DNA of 9,449 nucleotides from NCBI GenBank assembly GCA_900757465.1, contig CAAENY010000081.1, forward strand, positions 1 to 9,449, given 5' to 3'. Numbering within the stretch: the stretch's first letter is position 1; each line of letters begins with the position of its first letter. Source of the DNA: an uncultured Collinsella sp. (GTDB lineage Bacteria; Actinomycetota; Coriobacteriia; Coriobacteriales; Coriobacteriaceae). Under the pieces are notes generated by a model. It was not told the DNA's origin. It did not search any database and saw only the letters and a program-made list of their open reading frames with translations. The position numbers and the translations under genes were made by a program. Shown one piece after another: positions 1-6,281 of the stretch.

Positions 1-94
1 CGAGGTGACGGCCAGGTGCCGGGAGCTATTCCCGCGTTGCGCTAGCTGCGGAAACGCTAACACCGTTCAGGCTGTTGCGTTGAGATTGAAAATC
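1..94. other. Left edge, no confident gene
   Basis: No complete gene is visible here. Reading frame 1 of the plus strand is open from the window edge to a TAG at 43-45 and would give only the C-terminal end RGDGQVPGAIPALR. This could be the tail of a plus-strand gene converging on the minus operon, but 14 residues are too few to recognise or to trust. Confidence 0.2.
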
Positions 95-130
95 AACCAC
101 CACAAAGGTGCCTGTCCCCTTTGTGGTGGT
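88..130 (-). terminator. Probable intrinsic terminator of the minus-strand operon
   Basis: A perfect 13-bp inverted repeat pairs 96-108 (ACCACCACAAAGG) with 118-130 (CCTTTGTGGTGGT) around a 9-nt loop. On the minus strand the stem begins 6 nt after the murT-gatD stop codon and is followed by TGATTTTCAA, a short, imperfect T run. There is no T run on the plus-strand side, so the orientation is minus. The loop region reads GGGGACAGGCACC on the minus strand, so the element could also be a dispersed repeat palindrome. Confidence 0.6.
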
Positions 131-136
131 GAGGTG

Positions 137-2314
137 CTAGGGGAGGAGCTTCATGGCGGCGTCGTGGGCGGCGTGCTCGTAGGTGTCGTCGAGGGGCGTG
201 AGCGGCAGCAGGGCTGTGGCCTGCGCATCGCCGCGGCGCTCGAGGGCGTGCGCGATCAGCCAGTCGGCGAGCTCGGGGTTCTTGGGCAGTGCCGGTCCGT
301 GTAGGTACGTGCCGATGACGCCCTTGTAGATCAGGCCCTCAAAGCCATCGTCGCCGTTGTTGCCGGTGCCCGTGATGACGGACGTTCCGAGCGGCGTGGC
401 CTCGGCGTCCAAAAGCGTGCGACCTCCATGGTTCTCGAATCCCACAAAGGGCTCAGGTGCCAGATCGGTTTTGACGGCTACGTTGCCGATCAGGCGATCG
501 GAGCCGCGTACGGTTTCGGCGGCAATGACGCCCAGACCCTCAATGCGATCCTCACCCATATAGTACGAACGGCCGAGCAGCTGATAGCTGCCACAGATGG
601 CAAGCAGCGAACCGCCGTCCTCAACATAGGATGCGACCTTGTCTTTTTGAGCGAGCAGTTCATGTGCAACCGCCAGCTGGTCGCGGTCGGAGCCACCGCC
701 CATCATGACGATGTCGGCGTCGGTGAGATCGAGCGTCTCACCCATACGGACCTCGTCCACGCGAACGGGGATGCCGCGCCAGGCGCAGCGACGCTCGAGG
801 GCGATAACGTTGCCGCCGTCGCCGTAGAGGTTGAGGGCATCGGGGTACAGGTAGACGATGCGCAGCGGGCGCGAAAGCTCGACCGGCGCGATGCCGACAG
901 GAAGAGCGCTGCCGTCGGCACGGGCTACGGCGCGCCCGGCAACAGCGTCGGCGGCAGCGCCTTTCAGCCCGTCGAGCTCCTTGACCAGCGGCGGGAAGGC
1001 CGTGTAGTTGGCGACGGCGTAGAAGGTGTCATTGGCGGCCTCGTCTGCCACGGCGCCAATTGCCTGCGCGACGTCCGAGATAATCGCGGCATCGATGCCG
1101 GCGTACTTGAGACGCACCTGCATGTCGTGCGCGCGCGTGCCTCCGGCAAAGGCGACAAGACCCGGCGTGTCGGCGATGCGCTCGAAGTCGACGTCGTAGA
1201 TCCACGATACATCGTGTCCGTCGGCGTCGTTGTCGTTGAGGAAGAAAGCGCAGAGTCTGCCGCCCGCCGTCTTAATGGACTGGATCTGTCGATCGAAGCC
1301 TACGGGATTCTTAGCCAGGTTGGCCTCGACGGTGCGGCCGGCGATATCCCAGTGCCCCATACGACCACCGGCGGGCACATAGGCATCGAGCGTGGGCTGC
1401 AGAAACGCCGTATCCACGCCCAACTCGTGCGCGGCAAAGAAGGCGGCGGCAACGTTGTAGACCATGTACAGGCCGTTGTAGCGTGTGGCGATGTGTGCGG
1501 CAGCCGCGTCGGGCGCAGATCCAAAGACCAGGTCAAAGCCGTAGCCGTCGCAGCCGAGCTCCACGCCCGTCACACGGCGGACCAGTGCGGGGCGTGCCCA
1601 ACCGCACGAGGGGCAATGGTAGGCGCCGAGTTGACCATACTGCACATAGTCGTACTCCAACGGGGCGTTGCACTGCGAGCAAAAGCGCGAGTCGCTAATA
1701 CGGTCGGACTCGGTGTCGGTGGCGCCGTCGATGCCAAAGGCAATACTCGCATTGGGAACGCGCGCGGCAATCGAGGCGCACAGCGGGTCGTCGGCGTTGT
1801 AGATGAGCGTCGTTGCCGGCGAAAGCTCCAACGCGTGGGCGATGACCTCCTGGGTGTGATCGATCTCGCCATAGCGATCTAGCTGGTCGCGGAACAGGTT
1901 GAGCAGCACGAAGTACGTCGGCTTGAGCTTGGGCAGGACGCGCACGGTGTAGAGCTCATCGCATTCAAAAACGCCCACGCGCTTGCCGCCGCCGGCTCGC
2001 TTGAGGCCACTGCGGGCCTCGAGCAGAGCACCCACCACACCGGGCTCCATATTGTTGCCGGCACGGTTGCACACCACGGTAGCGCCGCTGGCGGCAACGG
2101 CGTCGGCGATGAGGTTGGAGGTGGTGGTCTTGCCATTAGTACCGGTGATCACTACGCTGCGGTCGACAAGGCCAGCGAGGTCGTTCAGCAGCTCGGGGTC
2201 GATCTTCATGGCGATGCGGCCGGGGAGTACGCCGCCCTGGCGCTTAAGGACGGAGCGCAGCCCCCAACGGGCGATATCGCTCGAGGTGCAGGCAAGAGAT
2301 GAGCGGAGGTTCAT
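137..2314 (-). CDS. murT-gatD: MurT-GatD fusion: lipid II isoglutaminyl synthase (glutamine-hydrolysing), both subunits in one chain
   Basis: This 725-aa protein should amidate the alpha-carboxyl of D-glutamate in the lipid II stem peptide, using ATP and glutamine, at the cytoplasmic face of the membrane. Residues 1 to about 450 are MurT: Mur-ligase P-loop GTNGKTT at 58-64, an inserted Cys4 zinc ribbon (C212, C215, C234, C237), and the C-terminal DUF1727-type domain with DVSWIYD at 368-374. D368 matches the MurT aspartate proposed to complete the GatD catalytic triad. About 33 linker residues follow. GatD occupies about 484-700, a class I glutamine amidotransferase of the cobyric-acid-synthase type: GGGSDRDQ at 539-546, nucleophile C574 in ICGSYQ, FENHGGRT at 626-633, and H672 in YLHGP. 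In Staphylococcus aureus and Streptococcus pneumoniae these are separate adjacent genes. The ATG at 2314 has AGGAA upstream, and homology to MurT begins near residue 15, which supports this start. It is the last gene of a three-gene operon, 45 bp after its neighbour. Confidence 0.93.
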   Translation of the reverse strand: MNLRSSLACTSSDIARWGLRSVLKRQGGVLPGRIAMKIDPELLNDLAGLVDRSVVITGTNGKTTTSNLIADAVAASGATVVCNRAGNNMEPGVVGALLEARSGLKRAGGGKRVGVFECDELYTVRVLPKLKPTYFVLLNLFRDQLDRYGEIDHTQEVIAHALELSPATTLIYNADDPLCASIAARVPNASIAFGIDGATDTESDRISDSRFCSQCNAPLEYDYVQYGQLGAYHCPSCGWARPALVRRVTGVELGCDGYGFDLVFGSAPDAAAAHIATRYNGLYMVYNVAAAFFAAHELGVDTAFLQPTLDAYVPAGGRMGHWDIAGRTVEANLAKNPVGFDRQIQSIKTAGGRLCAFFLNDNDADGHDVSWIYDVDFERIADTPGLVAFAGGTRAHDMQVRLKYAGIDAAIISDVAQAIGAVADEAANDTFYAVANYTAFPPLVKELDGLKGAAADAVAGRAVARADGSALPVGIAPVELSRPLRIVYLYPDALNLYGDGGNVIALERRCAWRGIPVRVDEVRMGETLDLTDADIVMMGGGSDRDQLAVAHELLAQKDKVASYVEDGGSLLAICGSYQLLGRSYYMGEDRIEGLGVIAAETVRGSDRLIGNVAVKTDLAPEPFVGFENHGGRTLLDAEATPLGTSVITGTGNNGDDGFEGLIYKGVIGTYLHGPALPKNPELADWLIAHALERRGDAQATALLPLTPLDDTYEHAAHDAAMKLLP

Positions 2315-2359
2315 GAAACCGTTCCTAACGTAAACGACATGGTCGGGTCGAGTGCGTCA

Positions 2360-3403
2360 CTAAAAACCGTAGCGGCGCGCAAATTCCTGGGCAAGCTGCG
2401 ACACGTCTTCGCAGGCATTGGCCCAAGGGGCAAAGTCGGGAGTGTCCGAGATAATACCGTCCGCTTCCCAAACGACCTGGTGCGAAAGATCCCAGGGATC
2501 GTGTGGCTCGGGCCGGCAGGGAAGGTACGGTGTCTGGTACATGGGGTTCAGTAAGAAGAACGCACCGCCCTCGCAACGATTGGCAAACTCACGCAGCGCG
2601 CGTGTCGCCGGGCGCATCTTGTTTGTTTTGAACAGCAGAATCGTGCGGGCGAGCAGATACCAAGGAGAGTTCTCAAGTGCGTCAGCCCCGATCTCTTCCT
2701 CGAGCTGGTGGGCCAGGGCAAAAAAGCCGTCCTGGTCTTCCAGACGAGCGAGGGCGAGCAACACGGTGCCTGCGGCTCGGGTGGGGTAGCCTTCCGCCTT
2801 AAGGACGCGGCGGGCGTAGTTGGCGGCAGCACGGTAGCGGGCGCTCGCCATGCACAGCTGCGAGATGGCCTCGAGCGTGTGGAGCCACCCGATAAGTGCC
2901 GGCTCGCTCACGGTGAGATCTGCCGCCGTCACACCGTCCGTCAAAACCTTGTTGGCCCAGTAGTGTGGGGCCTCCATATCGAACCCGGGCACACTTTGCT
3001 GCAGGTAATCGGCCGTGGTCGCCTCGAGCTTCATCAGGTCGCCCAGACAGGCGTCAACGGGCGTGTCGGCCAGGATGATGGCGAGCAGCTGCGCGTCGAG
3101 GACATACGCATCGACGCGGACAATTTTGAGCAGCTCATCGCGCATGTCGTCGAACAGGCGATTACGCGTCTGTTCGAACTCCTCGTCACTGCCCATGTCC
3201 TCGATGCGATGGAGCTCGTCGAGCAGGTGGCGATGAACACCGGCATAGGACAGCAGCGCCTGGGCATGCTCGGTCTGCGCATACTTGTGAGGGTTGACGC
3301 TTACGTCGTTATGGACAAGCTCGCGTGCTGCATCGGTGAGCTCGGGGTGCGATGCCAGATAGGTGCGCTCCAGGTAGGCGGGGATGTAGACGCTCGGATC
3401 CAT
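2360..3403 (-). CDS. Hypothetical protein, probable alpha-helical repeat (TPR-like), paralogue of upstream gene
   Basis: I do not recognise this 347-aa protein as a named family. It has no signal peptide or membrane segment, so it is probably cytoplasmic. Its sequence is helix-rich with TPR-like hairpins, for example ARYRAAANYARRVLKAEG at about 188-205 followed by AAGTVLLALARLE at 210-222. It aligns colinearly with the product of the gene before it: residues 96-135, 167-203 and 245-285 match 97-135, 153-190 and 238-280 there (RYR..A..A.R.L; SPWYLLA against DPWTLIA). The C-terminal part, about 280-347, has aromatic and proline-rich stretches (NPMYQTPYLP, HDPWDLSHQ). The start ATG overlaps the upstream TAA by one base (TAATG) and is preceded by the strong Shine-Dalgarno GGGAGGAG, so it is likely translationally coupled. 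Its place before murT-gatD hints at an envelope-related job, but this is only association. Confidence 0.85.
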   Translation of the reverse strand: MDPSVYIPAYLERTYLASHPELTDAARELVHNDVSVNPHKYAQTEHAQALLSYAGVHRHLLDELHRIEDMGSDEEFEQTRNRLFDDMRDELLKIVRVDAYVLDAQLLAIILADTPVDACLGDLMKLEATTADYLQQSVPGFDMEAPHYWANKVLTDGVTAADLTVSEPALIGWLHTLEAISQLCMASARYRAAANYARRVLKAEGYPTRAAGTVLLALARLEDQDGFFALAHQLEEEIGADALENSPWYLLARTILLFKTNKMRPATRALREFANRCEGGAFFLLNPMYQTPYLPCRPEPHDPWDLSHQVVWEADGIISDTPDFAPWANACEDVSQLAQEFARRYGF

Positions 3404-4479
3404 TAGAGGTCTCCTCCCTTAAACGGCAAACCCTGCTCGGCCGCCCGCAGGATGCGCTCATCGATTTGGGAACGCACGATATCGTTGGTGGCGACCCAGG
3501 CGGCAAAGCTGGCGTTGTCGGGGGCGCCCAGGCCCTCCTGCAGTACCGGCGTCGCCTCGGACAGCGCAAGGACAAGCTCGTCGGTGGAGCCCACACCCAC
3601 GTTGACGCGGGCATAGACGCCATCGGGAAACTCGGTTTGGAAGTAGAGCGCCTCGGCCGCGTGCGGGCACGAGCGTGCAAGGATGCGCAAATAGTGCTCG
3701 GCGCCCTCGTAGTCCAGCTCGCGCCAGGCTGCGCTCATCAGTGCGATGAGCGTCCATGGGTCCAAGTCGCGCTCCGCATCCTTGGGACGACGGCGCAGCG
3801 GCGTGTTGGCGAGATAGGGGACGGAGTGGATAGAGCGAAAGCGCTTGAGCTCCTCGGCGGGGTATTCGAGCTTTGCCATGGCGAGCATCGCGGTGTGGCG
3901 GACACCAGCGGGGTCGTTGGGTGCAAAGTCCAGGCTGCGGTTTGCGGCTTCGAGCGACATGCGGTAGCGTCCGCTAATGAGGGCGCGCGATGCCAAGGCG
4001 GCAAGCCAGCGCAGATAGGGGCGGCGCGTAAGGTCGCCTGCGGCCTCGCGCTCGTAGGGGTCCTGCGCCGAAGCGATCTTGAGCGCCAGATCGTGCTCCA
4101 CCTCGTCGCACTTGGACACCAGGTACTGCACGTATTCCTCGTTGGATTCGGCGGTGAGTGCCGTCAGCATGCGCTGGGCATCCCAGTTGGCCGGATCGAG
4201 TGCGGCCGCCTCGCGGAGCATGTTCTCGGCAGCTGCCTCTTCCTGCTCTGCCTGGGCATCGTCGGGGATAAAGGGAATGCGGTAGTCGACGGCCTCGACC
4301 ACCTTGGCAATGAGGTGTCCGGCGCGGTCGCGGTCGTGCACGATGAGCGGAGCGGGGTCGCGGGTGAATTGTTCCATCAGACGCTCTACGGCGGCAGCGT
4401 CGGTGAGCGGGATATTGTCGCGGCGCAAGGCCTCAAGAACGAGGCGATGGCAATCCTCTTGAATGGGATCGAATGCCAT
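3403..4479 (-). CDS. Hypothetical protein, TPR-like helical repeat; first gene of the murT-gatD operon
   Basis: This is an unrecognised 358-aa protein without signal peptide or membrane helix, probably cytoplasmic. The middle is helical-repeat-like: AAAENMLREAAALDPANWDAQ at about 82-102 has the TPR-style LDP..WDA spacing, and GRYRMSLEAANRSLDFAPND at 170-189 is a typical TPR hairpin end. Residues 239-268 (DPWTLIALMSAAW then YEGAEHYLRILA) form another. It is paralogous to the gene that follows it, with similarity spread over most of the length. The N-terminal 70 residues and a Gly/Val-rich C-terminal segment (VNVGVGSTDELVLALSEATP, about 292-311) are not shared. The ATG at 4479 has an excellent AAGGAGG Shine-Dalgarno 5 bases upstream. 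It is the first gene of the minus operon, so the operon promoter should lie in 4480-4560. A scaffold or protein-interaction role is plausible for the fold, but the function is unknown. Confidence 0.85.
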   Translation of the reverse strand: MAFDPIQEDCHRLVLEALRRDNIPLTDAAAVERLMEQFTRDPAPLIVHDRDRAGHLIAKVVEAVDYRIPFIPDDAQAEQEEAAAENMLREAAALDPANWDAQRMLTALTAESNEEYVQYLVSKCDEVEHDLALKIASAQDPYEREAAGDLTRRPYLRWLAALASRALISGRYRMSLEAANRSLDFAPNDPAGVRHTAMLAMAKLEYPAEELKRFRSIHSVPYLANTPLRRRPKDAERDLDPWTLIALMSAAWRELDYEGAEHYLRILARSCPHAAEALYFQTEFPDGVYARVNVGVGSTDELVLALSEATPVLQEGLGAPDNASFAAWVATNDIVRSQIDERILRAAEQGLPFKGGDL

Positions 4480-4514
4480 GGGGCCTCCTTTGCTGCGGTT
4501 AGGGTTCAGATGTT

Positions 4515-4550
4515 TCTATATAAGGTTCTAGTTTACCCGCATGTGGCACA
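4515..4550 (-). promoter_or_regulatory. Weak candidate promoter for the minus operon
   Basis: On the minus strand an AT-rich TTATATAGA lies at 4523-4515, about 36-44 bases before the first start codon. It is the only -10-like sequence close to the gene in otherwise GC-rich DNA. The -35 is poor: TGCCAC at 4548-4543 is the nearest T-rich match and its spacing is 19-20 bases. Placement supports the call more than sequence does. Confidence 0.3.
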
Positions 4551-4728
4551 CCGGGGGTGCCGCACTTGGACTTGCACCTTTGCACCACGAAGTCGGATGT
4601 CGCACAAATGTCGGCACCATGGACGGCCGAGTGGTATCACGGTGCCGCAAACGGTCGATTTTTGGCGGCGAACGGTGCATATTTTGGAGGGGCACTGTCC
4701 TGCCCGGGATATGTAGTCAACCTTGATA

Positions 4729-4793
4729 AAACGTTTGCCCAGCTTGGGAGTATGAATGCCGCACAAGGGTCTTCAGGGATAGAAAAAACGTTT
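4729..4793. promoter_or_regulatory. Two AAACGTTT palindromes, possible operator pair
   Basis: The perfect 8-bp palindrome AAACGTTT occurs at 4729-4736 and 4786-4793, both preceded by A-rich DNA (GATAAAACGTTTG and GAAAAAACGTTTC). A related ACGTTT lies at 4864-4869. The centres of the first two are 57 bp apart. A central CG flanked by A and T runs is typical of LacI-family operators, but the flanks do not fit the CcpA cre consensus. The regulator, if any, is unknown. Confidence 0.25.
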
Positions 4794-4912
4794 CATCATT
4801 GGCGGCTTTAGGTGAATAACTGACCAACCAGAACGGTAAAATAGTGTTTGTCTGAGCGTTGAGACGTTTAGACATCGCGCATTGTCATCGCCGGCAACGC
4901 GCAAACCGGTCC

Positions 4913-4939
4913 TAACGGAGCCAATTGGGTGCTCCGTTA
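4913..4939 (+). promoter_or_regulatory. Hairpin in the leader of the alcohol dehydrogenase gene
   Basis: TAACGGAGC (4913-4921) and GCTCCGTTA (4931-4939) form a perfect 9-bp inverted repeat with a 9-nt loop, ending 40 bases before the dehydrogenase ATG. No T run follows, so it is not a standard terminator. It could be an mRNA-stabilising 5' hairpin, part of a regulatory leader, or a DNA operator that overlaps the possible -10 TATATA at 4938-4943. Confidence 0.45.
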
Positions 4940-4967
4940 TATACGCAAGTCTAAGAGGGGCTTGTTT

Positions 4968-4973
4968 AGGAGG
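4968..4973 (+). promoter_or_regulatory. Ribosome binding site fixing the dehydrogenase start
   Basis: AGGAGG sits 6 bases before the ATG at 4980. An in-frame upstream ATG at 4929 would add 17 basic residues, but it lies in the loop of the leader hairpin and has no Shine-Dalgarno. Family homology begins only at the downstream start (MGRFTNPRDLYFGEG), so 4980 is chosen. Confidence 0.85.
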
Positions 4974-4979
4974 CACAGT

Positions 4980-6203
4980 ATGGGACGTTTTACCAATCCT
5001 CGCGATCTGTACTTTGGTGAGGGCGCTCGCCACGAGGTGAAGAACCTCAAGGGCAAGAAGGCCATCATCGTTTCTGGCGGCAGCTCTATGCGCCGCGGCG
5101 GGTTCCTGCAGGACGTCGAGAACGACCTTAAGGAAGGCGGCTTCGAGGTCAAGCTGTTCGAGGGCGTCGAGTCCGACCCGTCCATCGAGACGGTCATGAA
5201 GGGCGCCGAGGCCATGCGCGAGTTCGAGCCCGACTGGATTATCGCCATCGGTGGCGGCTCGCCCATCGATGCCGCTAAGGCCATGTGGGTCTTCTACGAG
5301 TATCCCGAGGAGTCCTTCGACAACATCATCCAGCCGTTCAGCTTCCCCGAGCTGCGTCAGAAGGCTCATTTCTGCGCCATCTCCTCTACCTCCGGCACCG
5401 CTACCGAGGTCACCGCGTTCTCCGTCATTACCGACTACGCCAAGGGCATCAAGTACCCGCTGGCCGACTTCAACATCACCCCTGATGTCGCCATCGTCGA
5501 CCCCGAGCTCACCTACACCATGCCCGCCAAGCTGTGCGCTCACACCGGCATGGATGCTCTGACCCACTGCATGGAGGCCTACGTTTCCACCTGTGCCTCT
5601 ATGTTCACCGACGCCAACGCTCTGCACGGCATCCGCGAGATCGTCGAGTGGCTGCCCAAGTCCTATGCTGGCGACCATGAGGCCCGTCAGCACATGCACG
5701 AGGCTCAGTGCATCGCCGGTATCGCCTTCTCCTCGGGCCTGCTTGGCATCGTTCACTCCATGGCTCACAAGACCGGTGCTGCCTTTGAGAACGGCCACAT
5801 CATCCACGGTGCTGCTAACGCCATGTACCTGGGCAAGGTCATCCAGTGGAACTCCAAGGACCCGCGTGCTGCCGAGCGTTACGCTTACGTGGCCAAGGAG
5901 ATCCTGCACCTTCCCGGCGAGACCAACGAGGAGCTCATCGCTGCGCTCGTTCAGAAGATCCGCGACCTCAACGACCAGCTCAACATTCCGCAGTCCATCA
6001 AGGATTACGCGAATGGTGGCGTGAAGGTCGACGCCGAGAACCCGCAGATGGTTTCCGAGGAGGAGTTCCTCGCCAAGCTGCCCGAGATCGCCGCGAACGC
6101 CGAGCAGGACGCCTGCACGCCCGAGAACCCGCGTGAGACCAAGGCTGCCGACTTCGAGAAGATTCTCAAGGCCTGCTACTACGACACCGACATCGATTTC
6201 TAA
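4980..6203 (+). CDS. Iron-containing alcohol dehydrogenase
   Basis: This 407-aa NAD(P)-dependent dehydrogenase (Fe-ADH family, close to the C-terminal half of AdhE and to butanol dehydrogenases) probably reduces an aldehyde to an alcohol in the cytoplasm to regenerate NAD(P)+ during fermentation. Visible signatures: N-terminal strand and FGEGA at 12-16, nucleotide-binding GGGSPIDAAK at 91-100, STSGTATEVTAFSVITD at 136-152, KYPLADF at 158-164, metal ligands D192 and H196 in GMDALTH, H259 in HSMAH with active-site H263, and H276 in HIIHG. The full ligand set is present. The length is normal for a single-domain member, with no aldehyde dehydrogenase domain fused as in AdhE. Codon use is extreme: every lysine is AAG and no AAA triplet occurs anywhere in the gene, which implies high expression. 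A terminator follows directly. The exact substrate (ethanal, butanal, lactaldehyde or other) cannot be read from the sequence. Confidence 0.93.
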   Translation: MGRFTNPRDLYFGEGARHEVKNLKGKKAIIVSGGSSMRRGGFLQDVENDLKEGGFEVKLFEGVESDPSIETVMKGAEAMREFEPDWIIAIGGGSPIDAAKAMWVFYEYPEESFDNIIQPFSFPELRQKAHFCAISSTSGTATEVTAFSVITDYAKGIKYPLADFNITPDVAIVDPELTYTMPAKLCAHTGMDALTHCMEAYVSTCASMFTDANALHGIREIVEWLPKSYAGDHEARQHMHEAQCIAGIAFSSGLLGIVHSMAHKTGAAFENGHIIHGAANAMYLGKVIQWNSKDPRAAERYAYVAKEILHLPGETNEELIAALVQKIRDLNDQLNIPQSIKDYANGGVKVDAENPQMVSEEEFLAKLPEIAANAEQDACTPENPRETKAADFEKILKACYYDTDIDF

Positions 6204-6224
6204 TCGACTCTTGTTATCGTAACG

Positions 6225-6265
6225 AGGGGCTCCGCACGTATCTGTACGGAGCCCCTTTCTTTTTT
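6225..6265 (+). terminator. Intrinsic terminator after the alcohol dehydrogenase gene
   Basis: A perfect 10-bp stem AGGGGCTCCG (6225-6234) / CGGAGCCCCT (6247-6256) with a 12-nt loop is followed by TTTCTTTTTT. It starts 21 bases after the stop codon. Its T run ends only 16 bases before the gldA start codon, so it separates the two genes transcriptionally unless read through. Confidence 0.9.
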
Positions 6266-6281
6266 AGAGAATGGGATAGTT

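Larger units (their letters stand above)
4480..4979. other. 500-bp divergent intergenic region, no supportable gene
   Basis: This region separates the minus operon from the plus-strand dehydrogenase genes and must hold promoters for both. Visible structure: TTGCACC twice at 4572-4578 and 4580-4586; an inverted repeat CGGCACC (4612-4618) / GGTGCCG (4641-4647); a short hairpin GGGCA/TGCCC at about 4691-4705; two AAACGTTT palindromes; a TGTCT...AGACA dyad at 4849-4874; and a 9-bp hairpin just before the dehydrogenase. Short open frames exist on both strands (4557-4811 plus, 4533-4766 minus), but neither has a ribosome binding site or a recognisable product. I found no convincing -35/-10 pair for the plus strand; TAAAAT at 4837-4842 and TATATA at 4938-4943 are possible -10 boxes without good -35 partners. 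Confidence 0.6.

Noticed and set aside
428..1882. 484-codon open frame on the plus strand opposite murT-gatD
   Set aside because: It is antisense to a gene with clear family motifs throughout. Its product is low-complexity Val/Gly/Ala/Arg-rich, typical of the complementary strand of GC-rich coding DNA.
3352..4716. 454-codon open frame on the plus strand opposite the two helical-repeat genes
   Set aside because: The minus-strand frames have strong Shine-Dalgarno sequences, a TAATG junction and mutual homology. The plus frame has none of these and runs across a gene boundary.
4724..4740. CcpA cre site around AAACGTTT
   Set aside because: The outer TG and CA bases of the cre consensus are absent at both copies, so only a generic CG-centred palindrome is supported.
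4929..4979. Longer alcohol dehydrogenase with 17 extra N-terminal residues
   Set aside because: The upstream ATG lies in a hairpin loop without a ribosome binding site, while AGGAGG sits 6 bases before the ATG at 4980 where homology begins.
4773..5909. 378-codon open frame on the minus strand opposite the alcohol dehydrogenase
   Set aside because: The plus-strand gene has all metal ligands and cofactor motifs. The antisense product resembles no family and comes from third-position GC bias.
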